Both the position numbers and the translations under genes were made by a program. From assembly GCF_014270065.1 (NCBI RefSeq), contig NZ_JACNME010000010.1, positions 1 through 64,000 on the forward strand: a DNA stretch of 64,000 bases, written 5' to 3'. The notes beneath the pieces are model-generated. The model ran no database searches, was not told where the DNA came from, and saw only the letters and a program-made list of their open reading frames with translations. Of this stretch, positions 34,089 through 42,718 are shown in pieces; the stretch's first letter is position 1, and each line of letters starts with the position of its first letter. The stretch comes from Quadrisphaera sp. RL12-1S. Its GTDB lineage: Bacteria; Actinomycetota; Actinomycetes; Actinomycetales; Quadrisphaeraceae.

Positions 34089-35411
34089 ATGGACCTCGTG
34101 GACCGCACAGACCCCGTGGCCCCCGGCCTGCTGCGCGCGCCCGAGGGCCGCGACTTCCGCCGCCTGTGGGCCGGCGACTCCGTCTCCCAGGGCGCCACGC
34201 AGGTGGGCGACCTCGTCGTCCCCCTGCTCGCCGTGACGGTGCTGGCCGCGACCCCGCTGCAGATGGGCGTGCTCTCCGCGGCGCAGTCGGCGGCGTTCCT
34301 GCTGCTCGGGCTGCCGGCGGGCGCGTGGGTGGACCGCTGGTCCAAGCGCCGCGTGCTCCTGCTCGGCAACCTCGTGCGGGCCGTGGCCCTCGCCGTCCTG
34401 CCGCTGGCCTGGTGGGCGGGGGTGCTGTCGCTGCCGCTGGTGGTGGCGGTGGCGTTCGTGGTGGGGGTGGCGACGCTGTTCTTCGACGTCGCCTACCAGA
34501 GCTACCTGCCCTCGCTCGTGCGCGCTGATCGGCTCGGGGAGGGCAACTCGCTGCTGCAGGTCTCGGCGTCGGTGGCGCAGGTCGGGGGTCCGGCGGTCGG
34601 CGGGTGGCTGGCGCGGCTGCTCGGGGCTCCGCTCGCGGTGGCGGTCTCGGCGGTGGCGTTCGCCGCCTCCAGCGGGCTGCTCTCGCGCATCTCCCACGTC
34701 GAGCCACCGCCGGACCGCTCCGCGCGCCGGTCGCTGCGGGCGGAGGTGGCCGAGGGCCTGTCGTTCGTGGTCCACCAGCCGCTGCTGCGCCGGATCGTCG
34801 CCACGACGAGCCTGTCCAACCTCGGCGGCAGCGCCTCGTCGGCGCTGCTGGTCCTCTACGCGGTGCGCCAGCTCGGCCTGTCGGAGGGGCAGGTCGGCAC
34901 CGCGCTCGGCATCGGCGCCGCGGGCGCGCTGCTCGGTGCGCTGACGGTGCAGCGCGTGGTGCGCGCCGTCGGCGAGGGCCGCACCATCGCGCTGTCCCTG
35001 CTGCCGGGGATCGCGGCCGGTGCGCTGCTGCCGCTGGCCGCACCGCTGGTGTCCCGCGGCTCGCTCGACGACGACGGCGCGGTCGCCCTCCTCGCCGTCT
35101 CCGGCGCCGTCATCGGCGTGAGCGTGGTGCTCTACAACGTGGCGCAGGTCACGTACCGGCAGCGCATCACGCCGGCGCCGCTGCTGGGGCGGATGAACGC
35201 GTCGGTGCGCTTCCTCGTGTGGGGGACCATGCCGATCGGTGCGCTGCTGGGCGGCGCGCTCGGCGAGCGGGTGGGGCTGGTGCCCATGCTGTGGACGGCG
35301 CTGGCGGTGGAGGCGCTCGGGGTGCTGCCGGTGCTGCTCAGCCCCCTGCTGCGCTCCGGCCCCGCCGCCGCCCCCGAGGCCCCCGCCGACGGCGGCTCCG
35401 CGGAGCCCTGA
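34089..35411 (+). CDS. MFS transporter (enterobactin exporter EntS-like)
   Basis: A 440-residue major facilitator with about 12 membrane spans. The N-terminal LWAGDSVSQGATQVGDLVVPLLAV and the loop after TM2-3 (LPAGAWVDRWSKRRVLLLGN) are typical of the MFS_3/EntS-like group, which exports small molecules or drugs. Domain-linking and C-terminal Arg/Lys clusters fit. ATG 34089 was chosen; an in-frame TTG at 34062 is part of the putative promoter. It is paired divergently with an ArsR-like regulator. Confidence 0.9.
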   Translation: MDLVDRTDPVAPGLLRAPEGRDFRRLWAGDSVSQGATQVGDLVVPLLAVTVLAATPLQMGVLSAAQSAAFLLLGLPAGAWVDRWSKRRVLLLGNLVRAVALAVLPLAWWAGVLSLPLVVAVAFVVGVATLFFDVAYQSYLPSLVRADRLGEGNSLLQVSASVAQVGGPAVGGWLARLLGAPLAVAVSAVAFAASSGLLSRISHVEPPPDRSARRSLRAEVAEGLSFVVHQPLLRRIVATTSLSNLGGSASSALLVLYAVRQLGLSEGQVGTALGIGAAGALLGALTVQRVVRAVGEGRTIALSLLPGIAAGALLPLAAPLVSRGSLDDDGAVALLAVSGAVIGVSVVLYNVAQVTYRQRITPAPLLGRMNASVRFLVWGTMPIGALLGGALGERVGLVPMLWTALAVEALGVLPVLLSPLLRSGPAAAPEAPADGGSAEP

Positions 35412-35466
35412 CCCCCTCCCCCGCGCAGCGGTGAGGTGTGCCCGCACCCCGGTGGGGAGCCTCGGG

Positions 35467-35528
35467 CCCGGTGGGCAGGCTCAGACCCGGATCCGGCCCC
35501 GGAAGCGGGACTCAGGCTGCCCACCGGG
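35467..35528. terminator. Long stem-loop between convergent genes
   Basis: A perfect 12-base stem CCCGGTGGGCAG (35467-35478) / CTGCCCACCGGG (35517-35528) lies after the MFS gene and before the convergent kinase-like gene. Confidence 0.75.
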
Positions 35529-35620
35529 GCTGAGCCGGCCCAGTCGCCCCCTGCTGCTCGCGCAGGACGTGGCGCCCTGACGCACGATCGTCACCGCGCC
35601 GGGCGGGCAGCCCCAGAGGG

Positions 35621-36559
35621 TCAGCAGCGCTCGCGCAGCCACGCCAGCGCCGCCCGGGCCTGCGCCGCCTGGAACGCCCGCAGCACGGGCAGGCCGGGCA
35701 CCGGTGGGAGCCGGGCCGCGTCGGTGAAGTACGCGGCGTCGGCGGCGAGCACAGCGGTCACCTCGCCCTCCCTCCCGGGGAAGCGCTCGGCGAGCAGTGC
35801 GTCGGCGTCCACGTCACTGCCCGACAGCCGCACGTTGAGCAGCAGCGCCACCGCGTCGAAGACCGGCGACCCGATGACGGCGTGCGGCCAGTCGACCACC
35901 ACCACTGACCCGTCGTCGCGCTGCAGGAGGTTGTCGGCGCGCACGTCGCCGTGCGCCAGCGACTCCCCGGCCAGCGCCCGGTTGCCGCGGCGAGCGAGCA
36001 CCGCGAGCTCCTCGAGCCGCTGCGCGGCCCAGGGGTCGACGCGCGACAGGTCAGGCCAGGGGTCGGCGAGGAGCCGCTCGAAGCCGGCGTCGTCGTGCTC
36101 CAGGTCGACCTCCGCGCGGGGCAGCGCCTCGCGCAGCGCAGCGGGGATCTCGGCGCGGGCCACCGCCGCCAGCGCGTCCAGCGCGGACTCGACGGCGGGC
36201 AGCCGCCAGGGCAGGGCGGGGCACTCGCCGTCGACGTCCTCGATGACCAGGGCCACCCACCCGTCCCGCTCGACGAGCCCCAGCAGCGCTGGCACCGGCA
36301 GGCCCGCGGGGAGCGCGCCGAGCACGCGCGCCTCGCGGCGGTGCAGGTCCACCGACCCCGGGTGGCGCTCGCCGTCGAGCGCCTTGACGAAGGCGCGTCG
36401 CCCCGATGCGGTCACCACGCGGTCGGCGGAGCCGGGTGAGAACCCGCCCACCTGCGTCACCGCCCGCACCACCGGCGATCCGAGCTCGCCGGCGACGGCG
36501 ACGCGCAGCCCTCCCGGCAGGTCGGACCACTGCGCCCGGCCGCCGCCCTCGCCCCTCAC
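35621..36559 (-). CDS. Aminoglycoside phosphotransferase-like kinase (APH family)
   Basis: A 312-residue protein with the APH/choline-kinase fold: the catalytic loop is LAHGDVRADNLLQRDDGSVVV near residue 210, followed by VDWPHAVIGSPVFD (metal-binding Asp). Family members phosphorylate antibiotics, sugars or other small alcohols; this one has no clear substrate hint. The GTG at 36559 was chosen because an earlier start (36613) falls inside a GTGATCATGG-type repeat. Confidence 0.82.
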   Translation of the reverse strand: MRGEGGGRAQWSDLPGGLRVAVAGELGSPVVRAVTQVGGFSPGSADRVVTASGRRAFVKALDGERHPGSVDLHRREARVLGALPAGLPVPALLGLVERDGWVALVIEDVDGECPALPWRLPAVESALDALAAVARAEIPAALREALPRAEVDLEHDDAGFERLLADPWPDLSRVDPWAAQRLEELAVLARRGNRALAGESLAHGDVRADNLLQRDDGSVVVVDWPHAVIGSPVFDAVALLLNVRLSGSDVDADALLAERFPGREGEVTAVLAADAAYFTDAARLPPVPGLPVLRAFQAAQARAALAWLRERC

Positions 36560-36604
36560 CGGCCCACCGTGCCTGTCCGTGCACGACGTCCGCCACGGGT
36601 TTGC

Positions 36605-36658
36605 TGCGCACAACGCCCATGATCACGATGGGTGGTGCGCACAACGCCCATGATCACG
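36605..36658 (-). repeat. GTGATCATGG repeat, two direct copies (second subtype)
   Basis: Two copies of TGCGCACAACGCCC followed by ATGATCACG lie at 36605 and 36636, 31 bases apart, between two minus-strand genes. The flank (GCGTTGTGCGCA on the other strand) differs from the TTCCCGAGCAC subtype at 32777. Confidence 0.85.
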
Positions 36659-36679
36659 GTCGGGGGCGGGGAGGGGCGG

Positions 36680-38104
36680 TCAGGGGGTCAGCACCCGCAC
36701 CGACGCGCGCGCCCGGCCGGTGACCTCGACGGCGGCCACCGCCGTCGCCGCGAGGTCGCTGCTGGCCGCGGCGCGCCCGTCGCTGGTGAACACCTCGACG
36801 ATGCCCGTGTCGACGTAGACGTCGGCCCACCGCACGCGCGGCTCCTCCGGCGTCCAGGTGCCGTCTACGAGCCGGTCGGTGGTGGAGCGCCCGAACGCCG
36901 ACAGGTCCACCACCGTGCGGTGCCCCTCCGGCGAGACGAGCACCAGGGTGCTGGCAGGCAGGGCCGCGTCGTCGTCCACCGCGAGGTTGATGACCACCGC
37001 CTGCGCCGGCTCGGGCAGCACCGCCGGCCCGCTGAGCCCGTCGGTCTCGACGACCACGTCACCGGCGAGGTCGCTGATCTCCGCCACCGGCGCCTGCTGG
37101 AGCCGGCCGCCCACCACGCGCCAGCGCCGGGGCAGCGACTGCGCGCCCACGCTGGTGCGGCCGGCGCTGGCCGGGTCGTCCTGGGTGCGCAGCCAGCCGA
37201 AGGCGATGCGCCGGCCGCCGTCGGCGGTCGTGTACGACTGCGGCGCGTAGAAGCGGGAGCCGAGGTCCAGCACGCCGCGGCGCTGGGGGACGAAGCGGGG
37301 CGGTGCGCCTGCGGGCTGCTCCAGCCGGCCGGTCAGCCACACCGCTCCAGAGGAGTGGTGCAGCTCCGCGTCGGCGTCCTTGGAGTACCAGGACAGCACC
37401 ACCACCAGCTCCTCGCCGTCCAGGTCGCCGGGGCCGTCCCCGGCCGGGGCGAAGACGTCCGGGCACTCGAAGACGTGCGCGTCCAGGCCCGCACCGGCGG
37501 CGTCGAGGAGGACGCCCTCGTACTCCCACTCCCGCAGCTCGGGGTCGGTGGTGGCGTAGGAGAGCAGCTTCGCCGCGCCGTCGTGCCCGGCGGTCCCGGC
37601 GGCCACCACCTGCCTCCAGTGCAGCTGCCCGCCGGGGTCGCGGGTGCGCAGCACGGCGTGGTCGCGCCAGTCGGTCAGCGGCGGGTCGAGGTCGGGCCAG
37701 TCGGAGACCACCGGCGCGTCGTCGGGGTGCCAGGTGACCAGCGAATCGTCGTCGGCGACGGCCCGCAGCGCCACCGCGCGCTGCGGGCCACCGCCCCCGG
37801 GCGGCTGCACCCCGGTGTAGAGCACCGCCTCGCGGCCACCCGGCAGGTCCACCGCGCAGCCGGACCAGCAGCCGCCCGCGTCCGGGCCGCCGGGCCGCGG
37901 CGAGAGCGCCGTGGGGTGCTCGGTCCAGTGGACGAGGTCGGGGCTGGTGGCGTGGCCCCACCGCATGACGCCGAACGTCGGCGCCTCGGGGTTGTGCTGG
38001 AAGAAGACGTGGTGCACGCCGCCGAACTGCGCCAGGCCGTTCGGGTCGTTCATCCACCCGGTCGTCGGCGTCAGGTGCAGGAGGGGCCGCTTCACGCCCC
38101 CCAT
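36680..38104 (-). CDS. Glycoside hydrolase family 32 (beta-fructosidase/sucrose hydrolase)
   Basis: A 474-residue protein without a signal peptide, so probably cytoplasmic. It has the nucleophile motif HLTPTTGWMNDPNGLAQF near residue 12, the transition-state stabiliser as TDWRDHAVLRT (usually R-D-P), and the acid/base in HVFECPDVFAP near residue 215. A five-bladed propeller is followed by a beta-sandwich (from about 330). It would hydrolyse sucrose, inulin or levan oligosaccharides. No fructose transporter lies next to it. Confidence 0.92.
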   Translation of the reverse strand: MGGVKRPLLHLTPTTGWMNDPNGLAQFGGVHHVFFQHNPEAPTFGVMRWGHATSPDLVHWTEHPTALSPRPGGPDAGGCWSGCAVDLPGGREAVLYTGVQPPGGGGPQRAVALRAVADDDSLVTWHPDDAPVVSDWPDLDPPLTDWRDHAVLRTRDPGGQLHWRQVVAAGTAGHDGAAKLLSYATTDPELREWEYEGVLLDAAGAGLDAHVFECPDVFAPAGDGPGDLDGEELVVVLSWYSKDADAELHHSSGAVWLTGRLEQPAGAPPRFVPQRRGVLDLGSRFYAPQSYTTADGGRRIAFGWLRTQDDPASAGRTSVGAQSLPRRWRVVGGRLQQAPVAEISDLAGDVVVETDGLSGPAVLPEPAQAVVINLAVDDDAALPASTLVLVSPEGHRTVVDLSAFGRSTTDRLVDGTWTPEEPRVRWADVYVDTGIVEVFTSDGRAAASSDLAATAVAAVEVTGRARASVRVLTP

Positions 38105-38129
38105 GCTGGCGCACGGGGGGCGCGGAGGA

Positions 38130-38468
38130 TCAGCCGACCTTGGGGCGGGCGGTGGGGACGACGGCGACGGGCCCGGGCACGAGCCGCGCCCACCCCACGC
38201 CCGTCCAGACGTGGCTGGCGCGCCCGGTCCAGGAGCCGCAGGTCAGGTCGATGACCTCCTCCGCGGGCACGTCCGGGTCGAGGTAGAGGTGGCCGGGCAT
38301 CGGCTGCTGCACCACCTCGAGGGCGTGCGCGCCGCGGGCGGCGGGGGGCTTGGCGCGGCCGGGGGTGGGTGCGAGCTGCGGCGGTGCAGCGTCCGGGAGG
38401 ACCTCGCCGCTGGCACGGCGGAGGCGCGGGACGCGCGGCGTGCGGAGGGAGCGGTCGGAACGGGTCAC
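38130..38468 (-). CDS. Hypothetical protein
   Basis: A 112-residue protein of unknown function. The N-terminus is Arg/Pro-rich and likely disordered; the compact part (EVVQQPMPGHLYLDPDVPAEEVIDLTCGSWTGRA, in two parts) holds most of the hydrophobic residues. The GTG at 38468 was chosen. A -10-like TCTATC lies only about 14 bases upstream, suggesting a very short leader. Confidence 0.55.
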   Translation of the reverse strand: MTRSDRSLRTPRVPRLRRASGEVLPDAAPPQLAPTPGRAKPPAARGAHALEVVQQPMPGHLYLDPDVPAEEVIDLTCGSWTGRASHVWTGVGWARLVPGPVAVVPTARPKVG

Positions 38469-38499
38469 GCGACGACGATAGATCGCCCTGCGTGATCGG

Positions 38500-38518
38500 T
38501 TGGGGCAGTTCGCCCCAA
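38500..38518. promoter_or_regulatory. Small inverted repeat upstream of hypothetical gene
   Basis: TTGGGGC-AGTTC-GCCCCAA is a perfect 7-base inverted repeat about 32 bases before the start of the gene at 38468. It could be an operator or a hairpin. Confidence 0.4.
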
Positions 38519-38576
38519 CACGCGGTGCTGCGAGCGCCTCGTGACAGCACCGAGACCCACCTGTGACCACGCTGCG

Positions 38577-39023
38577 TCAGCCCCCGGAGAGACGGCGCTC
38601 CAGCAGCTCGGCGAGGGCGATGGAGTCGCCGTCCCGCCCGCCGCGGCCCCACACCAGCGGCGGGTCGCTCGGGGTCACGCGGACGCCCCGCCACCGCGCC
38701 ACCAGCCGCTCAGCGCCGCTCAGCGGCACCGCGAGCAGGTAGAACGCGCCGTCCTCCCCCACACCGGCGCGGCCGTCCCGCCGCAGCACCCAGCCGTGCA
38801 CGCTGGTGCGGTACCGGCCACCGGCGGAGTCCACCACGCGCAGCTCCTCGGTGGGCAGGCCCGCCGCCCGGGCGCGCTCCACGAAGTCGCGGACCTGCGC
38901 CCGGGCGACGTCGGTCTCGGCGGCCTCGGCGCGCGCCAGCCGGTCGGCCTGGGCGGCGGCGGCCTCGCGGCGCCGGCTCACCCACTCCTCGTCGCGGCCG
39001 TCGTGCTGCCCCGCGGTCTCCAC
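38577..39023 (-). CDS. Hypothetical protein
   Basis: A 148-residue protein that I do not recognise. The first 70 residues are charged and probably helical (EEWVSRRREAAAAQADRLAR; VRDFVERARAAGL), and the second half is beta-rich with several Trp (VHGWVLRR, LVARWRGVRVTPSDPPLVWG). GTG 39023 is the likely start. It follows no clear operon. Confidence 0.65.
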   Translation of the reverse strand: METAGQHDGRDEEWVSRRREAAAAQADRLARAEAAETDVARAQVRDFVERARAAGLPTEELRVVDSAGGRYRTSVHGWVLRRDGRAGVGEDGAFYLLAVPLSGAERLVARWRGVRVTPSDPPLVWGRGGRDGDSIALAELLERRLSGG

Positions 39024-39181
39024 CCGGCCATCCTGGCCCGCGGTCGGCCCCTCCTCGCACCAGGACGACGACGAGGGCCGCCCTCCCCGCGCGAGGCGCA
39101 TGATCGGACCCGAGCGCAGCAGCCGGGCCCTGGCGCTGTCCACCACCACCGGGCTGCTCGGCCACGCGCTGGGGCGCCGCG

Positions 39182-40732
39182 TCAGTGGGCAGCGGCGCTC
39201 AGGCGCGCCGGGATCATCCGCCACGCGATGACCGCGGCCACCGCGGTGAGGGCCGCGGCGCTCAGCGACGTCACCTGCATGGCGTGGACGAACGCCTCGC
39301 GGGCGGCGTCGAAGGCGGCGCCGTCGGCGCCCGCGGCGCGCGCGCCCGCCAGGGAGTCGCCAGCCGCGGCGGCCACGGCGGGGTCGGTGCCGGCGGGCAG
39401 GTCGAGCCCGGCCCGGTAGACCACGCCCAGCAGCGAGCCGAGCACCGCGATGCCCAGGGCGGCCGCCAGCTCGTAGGCGGTCTCGGAGATCGACGAGGCG
39501 GCACCGGCGCGGTCGGAGGGCACCGCGCTGACCACGGCGTCGACCGCCACGGTCTGGCTCAGGCCCACGCCCAGGCCGATCGGCACGAGCGTCAGGGCCA
39601 GCCACAGGTAGCTCGGCGCGCTCTCGGCCGCCGCGAGCAGCGCCAGCCCGAGCGCGGCGGCGAGGAGTCCGACGGCGGCGGTGCGCCCGGCGCCCAGGCG
39701 CGGGAGCAGCACGCCGATGACGGCGATGGCGCCGATCGCCGAGAGCATGAGCGGCGTCTCCTGCAGGCCCGCCTGCAGCGGGCTGGAGCCGCGCGCCAGC
39801 TGCAGGTACTGCGAGAAGAAGAACAGCAGGCCCATGAGCGGGAACACCGAGGCGAAGTTCACGGCCACCGCGCCGGAGAAGGCCCGGCGGCGGAACAGGT
39901 CCACGTCGATGAGCGGGTGCTCCAGCCGGCGCTGGCGGCGCACGAACGCCACCAGGCCGGCCGCGCCGACGACCAGGGACAGCGCCACCACGGCGTCGAG
40001 GCCGTCGTGGGCGAGGTGCTTCACGCCGTAGACCACGGCGACCAGGCCCACCAGCGACAGCAGCACCGACGGCAGGTCGAGCGGACCCGGCACCGGGTTG
40101 CGGGACTCGCGCAGCAGCCACGCCCCGGCCACGAGGAGCACCGCGACCACGGGCAGGTTGATGAGGAACACCGAGCCCCACCAGAAGTGCTCGAGCAGGG
40201 CACCGCCCACGAGGGGGCCGAGCGCGGCGCCGCCGGAGGCCCCCGCCGACCACAGGGCGATGGCGAGGGTGCGCTGGCGCGGCGCGGTGAAGGTGCTGCG
40301 GATGAGCGACAGCGTGGACGGCATGAGCGTGGCACCGGCCACGCCGAGGAGCGCCCGCGCGGCGATGAGCACCTCGGGCGACGGCGACAGGGCCGCCCCG
40401 AGCGAGGCCAGCCCGAACGCGGCGGTCCCGAGGAGCAGCAGGCGCTTGCGGCCGATCCGGTCCGCCACGTTGCCCATGGTGACGAGCAGCCCGGCGAGGG
40501 CGAGGGAGTAGACGTCGCCGATCCACAGCACCTGGGTGGAGCTGGCGCGCAGGTCGGCGGTGAGCGCGGGGACCGCGAGCGCCAGCACGGTGGCGTCCAC
40601 GGCGAGCAGGACGACGGCGAGCACGAGCACGCCCAGCCCGCCCCACTCGCGCCAGCCGGCTCCCCGCGCGGGGTGCTGCGGGTGCAGGGGGGTGGTCGGT
40701 GCCTGCTGCGCGTCGAGCGCCGGCGTGGCCAT
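39182..40732 (-). CDS. MFS drug transporter, DHA2 (14-TM, EmrB/QacA) family
   Basis: A 516-residue exporter with about 14 membrane spans. Motif A-like GNVADRIGRKRLLLLG sits between TM2 and TM3, and the family motif C region is ALGPLVGGALLEHFWWG in TM5. It is divergent from a TetR gene, with a 22-base perfect palindrome between them, a classic drug-efflux arrangement. The substrate is unknown. Confidence 0.92.
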   Translation of the reverse strand: MATPALDAQQAPTTPLHPQHPARGAGWREWGGLGVLVLAVVLLAVDATVLALAVPALTADLRASSTQVLWIGDVYSLALAGLLVTMGNVADRIGRKRLLLLGTAAFGLASLGAALSPSPEVLIAARALLGVAGATLMPSTLSLIRSTFTAPRQRTLAIALWSAGASGGAALGPLVGGALLEHFWWGSVFLINLPVVAVLLVAGAWLLRESRNPVPGPLDLPSVLLSLVGLVAVVYGVKHLAHDGLDAVVALSLVVGAAGLVAFVRRQRRLEHPLIDVDLFRRRAFSGAVAVNFASVFPLMGLLFFFSQYLQLARGSSPLQAGLQETPLMLSAIGAIAVIGVLLPRLGAGRTAAVGLLAAALGLALLAAAESAPSYLWLALTLVPIGLGVGLSQTVAVDAVVSAVPSDRAGAASSISETAYELAAALGIAVLGSLLGVVYRAGLDLPAGTDPAVAAAAGDSLAGARAAGADGAAFDAAREAFVHAMQVTSLSAAALTAVAAVIAWRMIPARLSAAAH

Positions 40733-40752
40733 CGTCGTCCTCCGGAAGGAAA

Positions 40753-40774
40753 CTGTACTGACTGGTCAGTACAG
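40753..40774. promoter_or_regulatory. Perfect 22-base TetR operator palindrome
   Basis: CTGTACTGAC-TG-GTCAGTACAG is a perfect palindrome within the 90-base divergent gap between the efflux pump and the TetR gene. It also overlaps the likely promoters, so binding would block both genes. Confidence 0.8.
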
Positions 40775-40822
40775 TAGATGGGGTCCGGGGAGGGCTGTCA
40801 ACCGAGGGGCGAGACTGGTGTC

Positions 40823-41398
40823 ATGGGGCGCACCACGGGCAGGACCGCTGCCGAGACGCGGCAGCAGGTGGTCCGCGCCGCCGCCGAGGTGGTGGCCGAG
40901 CGCGGCGGCAGCGCCGGCCTGGAGGAGATCGCCTCGCGGGCCAGCGTCACCAAGGGCGGGCTGCTGTACCACTTCGGCAGCAAGGAGTCGCTCCTGCACG
41001 CGGTGGCGCAGCAGCTGCTGGACGACTTCACCCGCGACGTCGAGACCGCCCTGACCCACGAGGATGACGACGAGGGCCGCTCCGGCCCGGCGCCGGGCCG
41101 GCTGACCCGCGCCTACGTGCGCGCCACGCTCGCCGCCGCGGCTGACGCCGAGCGCACCCGCCGCGCCACCACGCTGCTCGTGCACCTGCAGACCGACCCG
41201 GCGGTCGCCGCGATGATGCAGGCCGACGCCGAGCAGTGGCGCGAGCGCCTCCTGGCGGACGGGCTGGACCCGCTGGTGGCCACGCTGGCGATCGCCGCAG
41301 CGGACGGCATCTGCATGGCGCCGCTGTACGGCGACGCCCCGCTCGTGGAGGACCGCGAGCGCGTGCTGGCCGCCGTCCTGGACCTCACCCGCCGCTGA
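40823..41398 (+). CDS. TetR family regulator of the efflux pump
   Basis: A 191-residue regulator with helix-turn-helix IASRASVTKGGLLYHFGSKESLLH (residues about 30-53) and a ligand-binding C-terminal domain. ATG 40823 is used; a GTG at 40819 is out of frame. The divergent pump and the palindrome at 40753 make it the likely repressor of both genes. Confidence 0.92.
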   Translation: MGRTTGRTAAETRQQVVRAAAEVVAERGGSAGLEEIASRASVTKGGLLYHFGSKESLLHAVAQQLLDDFTRDVETALTHEDDDEGRSGPAPGRLTRAYVRATLAAAADAERTRRATTLLVHLQTDPAVAAMMQADAEQWRERLLADGLDPLVATLAIAAADGICMAPLYGDAPLVEDRERVLAAVLDLTRR

Positions 41399-41416
41399 GC
41401 CGCCCCTCCCCGCCAC

Positions 41417-41513
41417 ACGCGCCCCTTCGTGCGAGGACGCGCCCCTTCGAGCGAGGACACGCCCCTTCGGAGGCGCTGATGGGGCGTCTTCTCGCTCGAT
41501 GGGGCGTCAGCGG
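41417..41513. repeat. Array of 20-base GCCCC-TTCG repeats with inverted copies
   Basis: Two direct units (ACGCGCCCCTTCGTGCGAGG at 41417 and a one-base variant at 41437) and a shortened third (41457) are followed by two inverted units (41478, 41498). CGCCCC..CGAGCGAG can pair with CTCGCTCG..GGGGCG, so the array can fold into a strong hairpin after the TetR gene. Confidence 0.8.
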
Positions 41514-41582
41514 TCGCCACAGACCTCGCGGCACCCCGACGACGCATCCCTCTGCTCGTCCCTGGCGCGCGACCATGAGCGG

Positions 41583-42140
41583 GTGGTGCTGACGCCGTCG
41601 CCGGAGGCTCCTGCTCCGACGCTGACCGGCGTCGTCGTCCTGGTCTCCGAGGCGGACGCCGTGGTGCGCCGGCACCGGGACCACCTCGACGGCTCCGCGG
41701 CGTGGGGCGTCCCCGCGCACGTGACGGTGCTCTTCCCCTTCGCCGCGCCGCAGGACCTCGACGACGGCGCGCTGACGGCGCTGGCCGGGGCCGTCGCCTC
41801 CGTCCCGGCGTTCGAGGCCGCGTTCACGCGAACCGCCTGGTTCGGCGAGGACGTGCTGTGGCTCGCCCCCGAGCCCGCCGGGCCCTTCGTGGCGCTGACC
41901 CGGGCCGTGGCGTCCGCCTTCCCCCAGCACCAGCCGTACGGCGGCGCGTTCGACGGCTCCGCCCCGCACCTGACGGTCGGCGAGGCGCGCCTGCGGGGAC
42001 GGGCGGCGCTGCGGGAGGCCGAGCGCGCCGTCCTCCCGCTGCTCCCGGTGAGCACGCACGTGACCTGCGCGCACCTCCTCGCCGGGACGACCGGGCCGGC
42101 CTCCTGGCGCGTGGTCCGCGAGCTGCCGCTCGGTCGCTGA
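41583..42140 (+). CDS. 2'-5' RNA ligase family protein (2H phosphoesterase)
   Basis: A 185-residue protein with the two H-x-T motifs that define the 2H phosphoesterase superfamily: AHVTVLFPF near residue 45 and PHLTVGEARL near residue 128. Members act on 2',3'-cyclic or 2'-5' phosphodiesters in RNA or nucleotides. The GTG at 41583 was chosen; GTG 41586 is equally possible. It stands alone on the plus strand after the repeat array. Confidence 0.85.
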   Translation: MVLTPSPEAPAPTLTGVVVLVSEADAVVRRHRDHLDGSAAWGVPAHVTVLFPFAAPQDLDDGALTALAGAVASVPAFEAAFTRTAWFGEDVLWLAPEPAGPFVALTRAVASAFPQHQPYGGAFDGSAPHLTVGEARLRGRAALREAERAVLPLLPVSTHVTCAHLLAGTTGPASWRVVRELPLGR

Positions 42141-42261
42141 CCCCGCCGGCCGGCGGGACCCGTCGCGGCGAGGCTCCGGCGGGGCGCCGGACGGTCACGG
42201 GCTGCCCCGTCCGGGCCAGCCCCCTGCGGACGGGCCCCGCACCCCGCGCCATGATCCCCGC

Positions 42262-42714
42262 GTGGACGGGCGCAGGAGGGCTCCCCTCGTCGTGGACGTC
42301 TCCAGCGCCCCGCGCCGCTGGACCACCCGCGACCGGTTCCCCACCTGGCCGGTGCCCGCGCTGCTCGCGGCCACGGGCGCCGTGCTCCTGCTGGTCTCGC
42401 AGGCGGGCAGCATCGGGACGTCGCTGGGGCTGCCACTGGCGGTCGTGTCGGTGGTGGGGCTGCTCGGCAGGCTGTGGCCCTGGCACGCCTCCACCGAGGT
42501 CGACTCGCTCGGCGCCGACGTCCGCGGGGGCCTGCTGGACCGGGCCCCGCAGCGCGTGGAGTGGTCGCAGGTGCGCCGGGTGGTGCCGGCGGCCGGGTGG
42601 CGGGTGCGCAGCTGGCTGCTGCTGCACGACGGCCGTTGCGTGCCGCTGTGCGGGGTGGACCGCCGCGGCGCCCGGCACCTGGCCCGCCGCCTCGAGCGCG
42701 CCCGGCGCGGTTGA
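42262..42714 (+). CDS. Membrane protein with PH-like domain
   Basis: A 150-residue protein: a cytoplasmic N-terminus, two hydrophobic segments (about 33-48 and 53-68), then a soluble part reading VDSLGADVRGGLLDRAPQRVEWSQV that resembles the bacterial PH domain found in many small actinobacterial membrane proteins. The start is GTG 42262. Function unknown. A short palindrome CCGCCGGCCGGCGG at 42143 may end the upstream transcript. Confidence 0.6.
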   Translation: MDGRRRAPLVVDVSSAPRRWTTRDRFPTWPVPALLAATGAVLLLVSQAGSIGTSLGLPLAVVSVVGLLGRLWPWHASTEVDSLGADVRGGLLDRAPQRVEWSQVRRVVPAAGWRVRSWLLLHDGRCVPLCGVDRRGARHLARRLERARRG

Positions 42715-42718
42715 CCCG

